A stretch of DNA of 64,000 bases from Rugosimonospora acidiphila (GCF_039543385.1 NZ_BAABJQ010000019.1:124001-188000), one strand, 5' to 3'; positions 45,519 through 54,506 are shown, counted from the first letter of the stretch. The notes: generated by a model not told the origin, from the sequence alone. Translations and numbers: made by a program.

Positions 45519-46004
45519 CCGAACAGAGTATCCGGATTGCCTGTAACGCCGCCGCCCCGCATCGGGCTGCTCCTCCCACGGGGCTTGCGGCCGGAAACGA
45601 TCCGTCTCATACTACGGAACGTTTCATTGATTGGTCGTCATCAGGCTCCAGGGAGCCGGCGCCGCGTAGGCGTCGATCGCACGGCAGGTCAAGGGAGGCG
45701 GGGCAACGCCTCCCCGTACCGGCGTGGCCGAACTCCGGGCTGATCTCCGCTCGGCGCCACGCGTAAAGATCCGGCCCTGGGACGCTGCGCGTCTCCCGGT
45801 CGACTCCACCCTGGATCGGAAGGGACGACCCGTGTAACGAACAACGAGGGCTGCGTTGGCCATCGCGGCCCCTTTCCCTGCTCGCTGCCGCGGTCTGGTC
45901 GCCGCGCAGCCGGCGTCGCGGCGTTCGGCCCGTCGAGGTACCTGTTGAGGTTGGTGAGGCCTACGACAGTTGCTCACCGCTGCCTTGGATGAATAGCCAG
46001 AGAC

Positions 46005-46033
46005 CTAGTTACCGGAAACTCCCCGATAACTAG
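46005..46033. promoter_or_regulatory. 29-bp inverted repeat in the LacI-CE15 gap
   Basis: CTAGTTA and TAACTAG form perfect 7-bp arms around 15 bases. The inner bases continue the symmetry in part (CCGG/CCCG). AT-rich arms in GC-rich DNA between divergent genes suggest an operator. Confidence 0.5.
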
Positions 46034-46177
46034 CGTCGGTCACTCGGCGCAGATGTCATGCGTCTAGGCGCTGCCACCTGGGCCGGGCCCAGGTGGTGCG
46101 GCGGGAGAAGTCGGTTGACTGGCGGTAGACGCGCTTCCTGGCGGCTGCGTGATGACCCTCGAAAATGATGCGAAAAC

Positions 46178-46185
46178 TTCCGGAA
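46178..46185. promoter_or_regulatory. Candidate LacI operator TTCCGGAA upstream of CE15
   Basis: Perfect 8-bp palindrome in the context GAAAACTTCCGGAAACAT. TTGACG follows at 46191 as a possible -35 element. It matches the core of the site upstream of the second GH62 gene. Confidence 0.45.
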
Positions 46186-46294
46186 ACATATTGACGCGCG
46201 TTGGTAACGTGCTCGACTCTTGGACGTATTCAGTCATCCGTGATCTTCGATCACGGCGCTGGCCTCCCTCACCCCACCCTGAAGGAGAGTCCTC

Positions 46295-47974
46295 ATGAGG
46301 ATCAGCCTGGCCCGCTCAAAGATCCGTTGGAGAGTCATCGCGCTGGCGATAGCGGCGCTCACGGTCGCTGGAGCGGCAACAGTAGTAGCGAGAACCACTA
46401 CCGCCGAGGCCGCCGCGCCGGCCCCGATCGGTGTCGAAGATGAGGGCGCCAGCTGTCCGGTGTCGCTGCCCGGCTCGTTGACCTCCAACGCCAAGCTTCC
46501 CGACCCCTTCAAGAAGTTGGACGGCACGCGCATCAGCACCCAGTCCGAGTGGACCTGCCGGCGGGAAGAGATCGAGCAACTGGCGGAGAAGTACGTCTAC
46601 GGCACCAAGCCCGCGAAGCCGGCGAGTGTCACGGGGACCGTGTCGAGGACCGGCATCACGGTGAACGTGTCGGACAACGGCAGGAGCGCCAGCTTCTCGG
46701 CGAGCGTCAGCCTGCCCAGCGGAACCGGGCCCTTCCCCGCCGTCGTGGTGTTCGCGGGCCTGGGCGCGGACACGTCGACCATCCAGGGCGCCGGGGTCGC
46801 CGTCATCAACTACAACCCCCTTTCGGTCGGGGCTGAGGGTACGCCCCGCACCAACAAGCAGGGTGCGTTTTACACCCTCTACGGCTCGTCCAGCAGCACG
46901 GGTCTGCTGATGGCCTGGGCCTGGGGGGTCAGCCGGATCATCGACGTCATCCAGCAGTCGGGCGGCAGCATCCTCAAGGCCGACGCGTTGGGTGTCACGG
47001 GCTGCTCGCGGTACGGCAAGGGCGCATTCGTCACCGGCGCCTTCGACGAGCGCATCGCCTTGACCATGCCGATAGAGTCGGGCAGCGGTGGGGCTCCCAT
47101 CTTCCGTGGGATTCCTGGGGAATCGGGCTCGCAGCCTCTGAGCAGTGCCTACTCCGAGCAGCCGTGGCTGGGGGATGCGTTCAGCTCCTTCACGGGCAAC
47201 CCGAACACGCTGCCGGTGGACACGCACGAGATGGTGGCCATGGTGGCGCCGCGGGGACTGTTCATGATGGAGAACCCCCACATCGACTGGCTGGCCGCCA
47301 AGTCCGGCAGCGTTGCCGCCCTGGGCGGAGCCGAGGTCTACAAGGCGCTGGGTGCGGGTGACAACATCAGTTACTGGTCCGACATCCAGGACGGTACGCA
47401 CTGCGCGGTCCGGCCCGAGTGGAAGACCCCGCTGCAGCAGAACCTCCAGAAGTTCCTGCTGAGGACGGGCAACGCGGCCGGCGTGATCAGGGTGTCCAGC
47501 CTGAAGTCCGGCAACCTGGCCGACTGGCGGGACTGGACGACCCCGACCCTCACCGGCGGCACCCCGACCTCTGCCCCGCCGACCTCCGCCCCGCCGACCT
47601 CCGCCCCGCCGACCTCCGCCCCGCCGACCTCCGCCCCGCCCACCTCCGCCCCGCCGACCTCCGCCCCGCCGACCTCCGCCCCGCCCACCTCTGCCCCGCC
47701 GGCTAGCTGCACTGCGAGCATGGTCGCGGGGACGGTGTGGGGTGACCGGTACAACACCGCCGTGAATGTGACCGGCTCCAGTAACTGGGTCGTCACGGTC
47801 ACCATCACTGCGCCTCAGAAGATCAGTTCGACCTGGAACATCTCCGCGAGCTGGGACAGCAGTGGGAACGTGATGACGGCTCGTCCCAACGGCAACGGGA
47901 ACTCGTTCGGCTTCACCACGATGTTCAACGGCAACACGGGTGCCCGTCCACGGGTGAGCTGCCGGGTCGGCTGA
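46295..47974 (+). CDS. Secreted CE15 glucuronoyl esterase with C-terminal CBM
   Basis: Encodes 559 residues; GAAGGAGAG precedes the ATG. The signal peptide ends near residue 40 (AEAAA). The CE15 hydrolase carries Ser238 in GVTGCSRYGKGAF, Glu261 in MPIESGSGG and His369 in DGTHCA. A (TSAPP)x9 linker leads to a binding module at about 472-559 (CTASMVAGTVWGDRYNTAVN). CE15 enzymes cleave the ester between lignin and 4-O-methyl-glucuronate on xylan, freeing xylan from lignin. Confidence 0.92.
   Translation: MRISLARSKIRWRVIALAIAALTVAGAATVVARTTTAEAAAPAPIGVEDEGASCPVSLPGSLTSNAKLPDPFKKLDGTRISTQSEWTCRREEIEQLAEKYVYGTKPAKPASVTGTVSRTGITVNVSDNGRSASFSASVSLPSGTGPFPAVVVFAGLGADTSTIQGAGVAVINYNPLSVGAEGTPRTNKQGAFYTLYGSSSSTGLLMAWAWGVSRIIDVIQQSGGSILKADALGVTGCSRYGKGAFVTGAFDERIALTMPIESGSGGAPIFRGIPGESGSQPLSSAYSEQPWLGDAFSSFTGNPNTLPVDTHEMVAMVAPRGLFMMENPHIDWLAAKSGSVAALGGAEVYKALGAGDNISYWSDIQDGTHCAVRPEWKTPLQQNLQKFLLRTGNAAGVIRVSSLKSGNLADWRDWTTPTLTGGTPTSAPPTSAPPTSAPPTSAPPTSAPPTSAPPTSAPPTSAPPTSAPPASCTASMVAGTVWGDRYNTAVNVTGSSNWVVTVTITAPQKISSTWNISASWDSSGNVMTARPNGNGNSFGFTTMFNGNTGARPRVSCRVG
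47567..47701. repeat. Nine 15-bp tandem repeats encoding the CE15 linker
   Basis: Nine contiguous copies of acctccgccccgccg (first and last with one change) encode (TSAPP)9. Slippage would change linker length in steps of five residues. Confidence 0.95.
47708..47974 (+). repeat. CBM repeat copy 1 (CE15)
   Basis: 267-bp module-coding unit including the stop codon. The 3' half differs from the GH10 copy at only a few bases. Confidence 0.9.
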
Positions 47975-48314
47975 CCACAACATCGACCCTTCTGGCGTGT
48001 GCGGGCAGAATCCACCCGCACACGCCGGCGGCGCCCATCAACGACGACACCACCCGCATCAGTCCGTGACGTATGCATGGCCGCCGACCGGCTTTCACCG
48101 ACGGCGGCGCCCGGAGCTCCCGGCGGCGACTCTTGAGAGCCGGCGCCGCGTAGCGGACCGCGCCGCCCGACCACGGGAGACGGGCGCGGGCCGCGAATCC
48201 CGGAACCATCCGCGATGGCGCCGATTGCCAGAGGCGCCGAATACCCAGGTATCCCATCGGTGACCACAGCCGTCGGGCCGAGAGCCCGGCGGGGGAGAGG
48301 ATCTGGAGGCTCGT
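47975..48314. other. Intergenic region between CE15 and GH30
   Basis: Contains the CE15 terminator at its start and, at its end, the GH30 ribosome site (GGAGG, five bases before the ATG). Nothing else recognised. Confidence 0.5.
47994..48026 (+). terminator. Terminator of the CE15 gene
   Basis: Perfect 12-bp stem GGCGTGTGCGGG / CCCGCACACGCC with a 9-base loop, 20 bases after the stop codon. Confidence 0.75.
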
Positions 48315-50141
48315 ATGCCTCGAACCGCACGTCGTATCCGGTCCATCGCCGCCGCCGCAGGGGCGGGGCTCGTCGGAATCGGCGCGGTCATCGCGGTCGG
48401 CCAGCTGCCCGCGAGCGCCGCGTCGACGGTGTCGGTCAACGGCGCCACCACGTACCAGACGATCGACGGCTTCGGTGTCTCCGAGGCTTTCGGTCAGGCC
48501 GACTCGATCCGCAACCTCGGCACCACTGCCCGGCAACAGGCGCTGGACCTGCTGTTCAGCCCGACCAACGGCGCCGGGTTCAGCATCCTGCGCAGTCTCA
48601 TCCCCGCCGACGCCAACAGCATCGAACCCCACGCCCCGGCCGGCCCGTCGGCGACGCCGACGTATGTCTGGAGCGGCGGGGACGCCCAGGATCAGGGGCA
48701 GCTGTGGCTGGCCAAGCAGGCGAAGAACGGCTACGGCCTCACGACGTTCTACAACGACGCGTGGAGCGCGCCGGGCTTCATGAAGACCAACGGCAGCGAT
48801 GCCAACGGCGGCTCGCTGTGCGGTACCCCGGGCGCGTCGTGCGGCAGCGGCGACTGGCGGCAGGCCTACGCCAACTACCTGGTCCAGCACACCCGGTACT
48901 GGGCATCGGCCGGGATCACGCCGACCGCCGTCGGGTTCGTCAACGAGCCGTCCTTGACGACCACCTACTCAAGCATGTTGGTCAACCCGGCACAGGCCGC
49001 CAGCTTCCTGTCGGTGCTCGGCCCGACCATGAGCGCCTCCGGGCTGTCCACCGAGGTCGCGTGCTGCGACACCGTCGGGTTCAACCTGCTGCCCAGCTAC
49101 CTCAGCGCGATCTCCGGTAACTCGGCTGCCAACGCGGGCACCGGACTGTTCACCAGCCACGGCTACGGTGGCGCGCCCGCGACACCGCTGGGCACCGGTA
49201 GCCGGCACCTGTGGCAGTCCGAGTGGTCGGTCAACGGCGCCACCTGGACCACCGCGTGGGACAGCACCAACGAGGCCTCCGGCATCACCTGGGCGCAGCG
49301 CATCTACGCCGGTATGACCGGCGCCAACCTCAACGCGTTCCTGTACTGGTGGGGAATCAGCAACACCAGCCACGACAGCTCGCTGATCGGACTGAGTGGC
49401 TCGACGCTGACCCCGTCGAAGCGGTACTACGCCCTGGCCGGCTACAGCCGCTACATCCGCCCCGGCGCGGTACGCATCGCCGCCAACAGCGGGGACGCCA
49501 ACCTGAAGGCCAGCGCCTACCGCAACAGCGACGGGTCTGTGGTGATCGTGGTCCTCAACACCGCGACCACCGCCATCTCGACCAGCTACACGCTCAGCAA
49601 CGCCGGACTTTCCAGCGGCACGGTCGCGCCCTACCTCACCAACGACGCCAACAACATGACCGCCCAGCCGACCGTGCCGCTGTCCAGCGGGACCTTCAAC
49701 GCCACCATTCCCGCCCGGTCGCAGGTCACCTACCGCATCACCGGCGGACCCGACACGAGCCCATCACCCAGCGCCAGCCCATCACCATCACCATCACCAT
49801 CACCATCACCGAGCAACCTACCGACCTCGGCACCACCGACCACTACGCCGCCCACCACCGCACCGCCGCCCAGCTGTACCGCGAGCATGGTTGCGGGCAC
49901 GGTGTGGGGCGACCGGTACAACACTGCCGTGAACGTGACCGGTTCCAGTAACTGGGTCGTCACGGTGACCATTACCCCACCCCAGAAGATCAGTTCGACC
50001 TGGAATACCTCGGCCAGCTGGGACAGCAGCGGCAACGTGATGACCGCCCGGCCCAATGGCAACGGAAACTCGTTCGGCTTCACCACGATGTTCAACGGCA
50101 ATACCAGCGCGCGGCCACGCGTCAGTTGCCAGGTCGGCTGA
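48315..50141 (+). CDS. Secreted GH30 xylanase with C-terminal CBM
   Basis: Encodes 608 residues. The signal peptide ends near ASAA (about 36). The GH30 barrel starts TYQTIDGFGVSEAFGQADSI; the acid/base is Glu211 in GFVNEPS and the nucleophile Glu303 in WQSEWS. The beta-sandwich side domain follows (YYALAGYSRYIRPGAVRIAA, RNSDGSVVIVVLN). The linker contains five ccatca hexamers (49779-49808) encoding SPSPSP, then the shared CBM. GH30 enzymes of this type cut glucurono- or general xylan backbones. WGISNTSHDSSLIG lacks an obvious glucuronate-binding Arg, so specificity is open. Confidence 0.9.
   Translation: MPRTARRIRSIAAAAGAGLVGIGAVIAVGQLPASAASTVSVNGATTYQTIDGFGVSEAFGQADSIRNLGTTARQQALDLLFSPTNGAGFSILRSLIPADANSIEPHAPAGPSATPTYVWSGGDAQDQGQLWLAKQAKNGYGLTTFYNDAWSAPGFMKTNGSDANGGSLCGTPGASCGSGDWRQAYANYLVQHTRYWASAGITPTAVGFVNEPSLTTTYSSMLVNPAQAASFLSVLGPTMSASGLSTEVACCDTVGFNLLPSYLSAISGNSAANAGTGLFTSHGYGGAPATPLGTGSRHLWQSEWSVNGATWTTAWDSTNEASGITWAQRIYAGMTGANLNAFLYWWGISNTSHDSSLIGLSGSTLTPSKRYYALAGYSRYIRPGAVRIAANSGDANLKASAYRNSDGSVVIVVLNTATTAISTSYTLSNAGLSSGTVAPYLTNDANNMTAQPTVPLSSGTFNATIPARSQVTYRITGGPDTSPSPSASPSPSPSPSPSPSNLPTSAPPTTTPPTTAPPPSCTASMVAGTVWGDRYNTAVNVTGSSNWVVTVTITPPQKISSTWNTSASWDSSGNVMTARPNGNGNSFGFTTMFNGNTSARPRVSCQVG
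49875..50141 (+). repeat. CBM repeat copy 2 (GH30)
   Basis: 267-bp unit; the most diverged of the four near-identical copies (TITPPQKISSTWNTSASW instead of TITAPQ...NISASW). Confidence 0.9.
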
Positions 50142-50298
50142 CCGCAGAACGCCGGCGCTGCCCGCAGGCGCTGATGTGAGCGGTGACGATTCGCCCGCAC
50201 CCGCCAGCGGCAGCCCGGCCGACTACAGCCGACATAGCACCTATCGCCGTCACCTCAACGGCTCGTCCTGCAACATCGCCTGACCCTGGAGGAGAACC

Positions 50299-51690
50299 AT
50301 GAACCATCGAACCAGACCGGGGCGGAGTCGACGCCTGGCGCTCAGCCTGGCGGCCGCCGCCGCGGTGCTCGCCGCGTCCGGCGTGGCGCTGCTGGCGCCC
50401 GGCGCGGCGCAGGCCGCCAGCACCCTGGGCGCGCAGGCCGCCGCGTCCGGGCGGTACTTCGGCACCGCGGTAGCGTCGGGCAAGCTCGGTGACTCGACCT
50501 ACTCGACGATCCTCGACCGGGAATTCAACATGATCACCCCGGAGAACGAGATGAAGTGGGACACCATCGAACCGTCCCGCGGCGCGTTCAACTTCGGCCC
50601 GGCCGACCAGATCGTCAACCACGCCCTGGCCCACGGGCAGCAGATGCGTGGCCACACCACAGTCTGGCACAACCAACTGCCCGGCTGGGTGAGCAGCATC
50701 ACCGACGCGAACACGCTGCGCAGCGTGATGGACAACCACATCACCACCGAGATAAGCCACTTCAAGGGAAAGATCTACGCCTGGGACGTGGTGAACGAGG
50801 CATTCGCCGACGGCAGCAGCCAGCACCGCAGTTCGGTGTTCCAGAACGTGCTGGGCAACGGTTTTATCGAGGAGGCGTTCCGCACCGCCCGCGCCGCCGA
50901 CCCGGCCGCCAAGCTGTGCTACAACGACTACAACATCGAGAACTGGACCGACGCCAAGACCCAGGGTGTCTACTCCATGGTCCGCGACTTCAAGGCCCGG
51001 GGCGTACCCATCGACTGTGTCGGTTTCCAGAGCCACTTCGGCTCCGGCGGTCCACCGGCCAGCTTCCAGACCACCCTGTCCAACTTCGCCGCCCTGGGAG
51101 TGGACGTACAGCTCACCGAGCTGGACATCGCGCAAGCGCCCTCGGCCGCGTACACCAACACCGTGACCGCGTGCATGCGCGTGGCTCGCTGCGCCGGCAT
51201 CACCGTGTGGGGCATCCGCGACAGCGACTCTTGGCGTAGCGGGGAGAGCCCGCTGCTCTTCGACGGCAGCGGCAACAAGAAGGCCGCCTACAGCGCGGTG
51301 CTCTCCGCATTGGGCACCGGTACCCCGGTGAGCAACCCGCCCACCACCGCACCGCCCACCTCCGCCCCGCCGACCTCCGCCCCGCCTACCACCACCCCAC
51401 CCACCTCCGCGCCGCCGACCGGCTGTACCGCGAGCATGGTCGCGGGCACGGTGTGGGGCGACCGGTACAACACCGCCGTGAACGTCACCGGCTCCAGTAA
51501 CTGGATCGTCACCGTCACCATCACTGCGCCCCAGAAGATCAGTTCGACCTGGAACATCTCCGCGAGCTGGGACAGCAGTGGGAACGTGATGACGGCTCGT
51601 CCCAACGGCAACGGGAACTCGTTCGGCTTCACCACGATGTTCAACGGCAACACCGGTGCCCGTCCACGCGTCAGTTGCCGGGTCGGCTGA
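50299..51690 (+). CDS. Secreted GH10 endo-beta-1,4-xylanase with C-terminal CBM
   Basis: Encodes 463 residues; GGAGGAG precedes the ATG. A long signal peptide with SRRLAL, possibly Tat-type, ends near AQAA (40). The GH10 barrel is complete: FNMITPENEMKWDTIEPSRG, RGHTTVWHNQLPGWV, acid/base Glu167 in WDVVNEAF, YNDYNIE, nucleophile Glu274 in QLTELDIA and TVWGIRDSDSWR. A Thr/Ser/Pro linker and the shared CBM follow. Cuts the xylan backbone to oligosaccharides. Confidence 0.95.
   Translation: MNHRTRPGRSRRLALSLAAAAAVLAASGVALLAPGAAQAASTLGAQAAASGRYFGTAVASGKLGDSTYSTILDREFNMITPENEMKWDTIEPSRGAFNFGPADQIVNHALAHGQQMRGHTTVWHNQLPGWVSSITDANTLRSVMDNHITTEISHFKGKIYAWDVVNEAFADGSSQHRSSVFQNVLGNGFIEEAFRTARAADPAAKLCYNDYNIENWTDAKTQGVYSMVRDFKARGVPIDCVGFQSHFGSGGPPASFQTTLSNFAALGVDVQLTELDIAQAPSAAYTNTVTACMRVARCAGITVWGIRDSDSWRSGESPLLFDGSGNKKAAYSAVLSALGTGTPVSNPPTTAPPTSAPPTSAPPTTTPPTSAPPTGCTASMVAGTVWGDRYNTAVNVTGSSNWIVTVTITAPQKISSTWNISASWDSSGNVMTARPNGNGNSFGFTTMFNGNTGARPRVSCRVG
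51424..51690 (+). repeat. CBM repeat copy 3 (GH10)
   Basis: 267-bp unit nearly identical to the copies in CE15 and CE3, including shared synonymous bases. Confidence 0.9.
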
Positions 51691-51989
51691 CCGTAGAACC
51701 CCGCCATCATCTTCAGATTCACCGGCAACAACGGCGCCACCAACCCGACCGTGGTCGGCTGCGCCCGTCCTTGATCCGACTGGCCGCCCGTGAGGGGTCC
51801 ACAGACCCGGGCACTTCGCGGGCGGCCGGGTCCGGGAGCGTCTGGGTCGGCGGGGGGCGACCCGTGTCCGGCCGCACGATCTCCAAACGAGAGCCGCCCG
51901 ACAGCCGAGCCTGTCATGAATATCGGCGGTGCCGGTCGGCGGCTGCACCGGACCCACCAACTGAAGTTCGAACTTTACGGAGGTGAATC
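51691..51989. other. Intergenic region between GH10 and CE3
   Basis: About 300 bases with no gene. The first 80 bases read like a decayed binding-module tail (FTGNNGATNPTVVGCAR), suggesting an extra module copy once existed here. Confidence 0.4.
51964..51975. promoter_or_regulatory. Palindrome next to the CE3 ribosome site
   Basis: AAGTTCGAACTT is a perfect 12-bp palindrome five bases upstream of GGAGG of the CE3 gene. It could be an operator or an RNA hairpin near the ribosome site. Confidence 0.4.
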
Positions 51990-53054
51990 ATGAGCACACG
52001 TCGTCGGTGGATGGCAGCGGTCGCGGCACTCGCCGTCGCCGCGGCCGTGCTGATCGGCATCGGTAATGCGAACGCCGAGTCCAACGGTGGGACCAGGGTG
52101 ATGCCGTTGGGCGACTCGATCACGGACGGCCTGACGGTGCCCGGCGGGTACCGGATCGGTCTGTGGCAGCGTTTCCAGACCGGCGGGTACCGGGTGGACT
52201 TCGTCGGCTCCCTGGCCAACGGGCCGGCCAGCCTGGGAGACCACGACCACGAGGGCCACTCGGGCTGGCGCATCGACCAACTCGATGCGAACATCGTGAG
52301 CTGGCTGAACGCCTATACGCCGCACACCATTCTGCTGCACATCGGCACCAACGACATCGCGCAGAACTACAACCTGTCAAGCGCCCCGGCCCGACTGTCC
52401 ACATTGATCGATCACATCACCGCGACCGCACCGAGCGCGGAGGTGTTCGTGGCCACGATCATCCCGTTGGGCTCGGCCAGCCTGGAGACCAACGTCCGCA
52501 CGTTCAACGCGGCGATCCCGGGCATCGTGCAGGGCAAGGTGAGCGCCGGCAAGCACGTGCACCTGGTGGACATGCACAGCGCGTTGACCACCGCCGACCT
52601 GGCCGATGGCGTGCATCCCAACGCCGGCGGATACGAGAAGATGGCCGCCACCTGGTTCAGCGCGCTGACGTCGGTGCCGGGCAGCATCGGCAGCGCCGGC
52701 GGCCCCAGCCCGAGTCCGACTTCGACCACCGCGTCGCCTACCACCCCACCCACCTCCGCGCCACCGACCTCGGCCCCGCCGACCGGCTGCACCGCGAGCC
52801 TGACTGCGGGCACGGTGTGGGGCGACCGGTACAACACCGCCGTGAACGTCACCGGCTCCAGTAACTGGATCGTCACCGTCACCATCACTGCGCCCCAGAA
52901 GATCAGTTCGACCTGGAACATCTCCGCCAGCTGGGACAGCAGCGGCAACGTGATGACGGCTCGTCCCAACGGCAACGGCAACTCGTTCGGCTTCACCACG
53001 ATGTTCAACGGCAACACCGGCGCCCGTCCACGCGTCAGTTGCCGGGTCGGCTGA
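51990..53054 (+). CDS. Secreted CE3-type SGNH esterase with C-terminal CBM
   Basis: Encodes 354 residues. The signal peptide starts STRRRWMAAV (possible Tat motif) and ends near NANA. SGNH blocks: GDSITDG with Ser43, LHIGTNDI with Asn121, and ADGVHPN with Asp206 and His209. This is the CE3 acetylxylan esterase layout. A linker and the shared CBM follow. It would remove acetyl groups from xylan and open it to GH10/GH30. Confidence 0.9.
   Translation: MSTRRRWMAAVAALAVAAAVLIGIGNANAESNGGTRVMPLGDSITDGLTVPGGYRIGLWQRFQTGGYRVDFVGSLANGPASLGDHDHEGHSGWRIDQLDANIVSWLNAYTPHTILLHIGTNDIAQNYNLSSAPARLSTLIDHITATAPSAEVFVATIIPLGSASLETNVRTFNAAIPGIVQGKVSAGKHVHLVDMHSALTTADLADGVHPNAGGYEKMAATWFSALTSVPGSIGSAGGPSPSPTSTTASPTTPPTSAPPTSAPPTGCTASLTAGTVWGDRYNTAVNVTGSSNWIVTVTITAPQKISSTWNISASWDSSGNVMTARPNGNGNSFGFTTMFNGNTGARPRVSCRVG
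52788..53054 (+). repeat. CBM repeat copy 4 (CE3)
   Basis: 267-bp unit nearly identical to copies 1 and 3. Confidence 0.9.
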
Positions 53055-53098
53055 CAACAGACACCGACCAGTGCCCCCACAAGGAAGGAGTTTCTGAG

Positions 53099-54409
53099 GT
53101 GAGACGCCTCTTGAGAGCCTTGGTGGTCGCGGCCGTGGTGCCGCTGGCCGCCGCGGCCGTGCTGCTCGGCGTCCGGCCGGCGGCCGCCGCGTCGCTGACC
53201 CGGGTGACCAATTTCGGCAACAATCCCAGCGACCTCAACATGTACATCTACGTGCCGGACCGGGTCGCCGCCCACCCGGCCCTGCTGGTCGCCATCCACT
53301 ACTGCCAGGGCACTGCCTCCGCGCTCTACAGTGGATACTTCCACGACTATGTGACCGCAGCGGACCAGTACGGATACATCATCGTGTTCCCCGAAGCCAC
53401 CCGCAGCGGGCAGTGCTTCGACGTCTACTCGCCGCAGGCCCTGACCCGGGGTGGCGGCAGCGACCCGGTGGGCATCATGTCGATGGTCACCTACGCCGAG
53501 CAGCGCTACAACGTGGACACCGGCCGCGTGTTCGTCAGTGGCGTGTCCTCCGGCGCCATGATGACCAACGTGATGGCGGCGGAGTACCCGGATGTGTTCA
53601 AGGCGGCCTCGGCCTTCATGGGCGTGCCGGCGACTTGTTTCGCGACCGGCAGCAGCACCAACACCTGGAACAGCCAGTGCTCGGGCGGTCAGATCAGCAA
53701 GACCGCTCAACAGTGGGGCGACGCGGCCCGGGCGATGTACCCCGGCTACTCCGGTGCGTACCCACGGATGCAGCTGTGGCACGGCACCGCCGACACCACG
53801 CTGAACTACAACAACTTCGGCGAAGAGATCAAACAGTGGAGCAACCTCAACGGGGTCAGCCAGACCTCGGTGATGACCGACTCGCCGCAGTCCGGCTGGA
53901 CCCGCACCCGGTACGGCAATAACACCACCCAGGCCCCGGTCGAGGGGATCAGCGTCGCGGGCGCCGGCCACGAACTGCCCAGGTCCGGCATGGTCGCCTA
54001 CGCCATCAACTTCCTCGGCCTCAACAGCACCGGGTCGACCGGCGGTCCCACCACCCCGCCCGCGACGCCACCTACGACCCCACCTACCACCCCACCAACC
54101 ACCCCGCCAACCACCCCACCGACGACTCCGCCAGCCGGTGGCAGCTGCACCGCGACGCTGTCCGCGGGCACGGTGTGGAGCGACCGGTACAACCTCGGCG
54201 TCACGGTCACCGGCTCGAACACCTGGATCGTGACCATGACAATGCCGCCCCCGGAGAAGATCATCGCTACCTGGAACATCAGCCCCACCTGGGACTCCAC
54301 CGGAAACGTGATGACCGCGAGACCGAACGGCAGCGGCAACACCTGGGGCGTAACCATCCAGCACCACGGTAACTGGACCTGGCCGACGGTCACCTGTCGC
54401 ACCGCATAA
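53099..54409 (+). CDS. Secreted CE1/PHB-depolymerase-type acetylxylan or feruloyl esterase with C-terminal CBM
   Basis: Encodes 436 residues from a GTG preceded by AAGGAAGGAG at eight bases. The signal peptide ends near AAA (30). The esterase carries LLVAIHYCQGTASALYSGYF, the nucleophile Ser150 in SGVSSGAMM, HGTADTTLNYNNF (Asp) and GAGHELP (His). A (TPPT)-type linker leads to a diverged CBM (CTATLSAGTVWSDRYNLGVT, GVTIQHHGNWTWP). The CE1 family removes acetyl or ferulate from xylan; the sequence alone cannot decide which. Confidence 0.9.
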   Translation: MRRLLRALVVAAVVPLAAAAVLLGVRPAAAASLTRVTNFGNNPSDLNMYIYVPDRVAAHPALLVAIHYCQGTASALYSGYFHDYVTAADQYGYIIVFPEATRSGQCFDVYSPQALTRGGGSDPVGIMSMVTYAEQRYNVDTGRVFVSGVSSGAMMTNVMAAEYPDVFKAASAFMGVPATCFATGSSTNTWNSQCSGGQISKTAQQWGDAARAMYPGYSGAYPRMQLWHGTADTTLNYNNFGEEIKQWSNLNGVSQTSVMTDSPQSGWTRTRYGNNTTQAPVEGISVAGAGHELPRSGMVAYAINFLGLNSTGSTGGPTTPPATPPTTPPTTPPTTPPTTPPTTPPAGGSCTATLSAGTVWSDRYNLGVTVTGSNTWIVTMTMPPPEKIIATWNISPTWDSTGNVMTARPNGSGNTWGVTIQHHGNWTWPTVTCRTA

Positions 54410-54467
54410 GCGCAGCCCCAGCCGAATTGTGGCGAGGCGAGCACAGACCCAGTCGGCACCCCTGAGC

Positions 54468-54506
54468 GGCGCCGTTCCGGTGGTGTGGCCACACCGGAAC
54501 GGCGCC
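54468..54506 (+). terminator. Strong terminator at the end of the xylan locus
   Basis: Perfect 15-bp stem GGCGCCGTTCCGGTG / CACCGGAACGGCGCC with a 9-base loop, 59 bases after the CE1 stop codon. Confidence 0.85.

Larger units (their letters stand above)
45519..46294. other. Regulatory gap between LacI and CE15 genes
   Basis: A 776-base divergent gap with no supported gene. It holds an inverted repeat at 46005-46033 and a TTCCGGAA site at 46178-46185, and GGAACGTTTC near 45619. Promoters for LacI (minus) and CE15 (plus) must lie here. Confidence 0.5.

Noticed and set aside
45624..45977. 117-residue minus-strand frame in the LacI-CE15 gap
   Set aside because: Arg/Ala/Ser-rich with no coding bias or ribosome site; treated as non-coding regulatory DNA.
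49779..49808. ccatca hexamer array as a possible regulatory microsatellite
   Set aside because: It is in frame inside the GH30 gene and simply encodes a SPSP linker.
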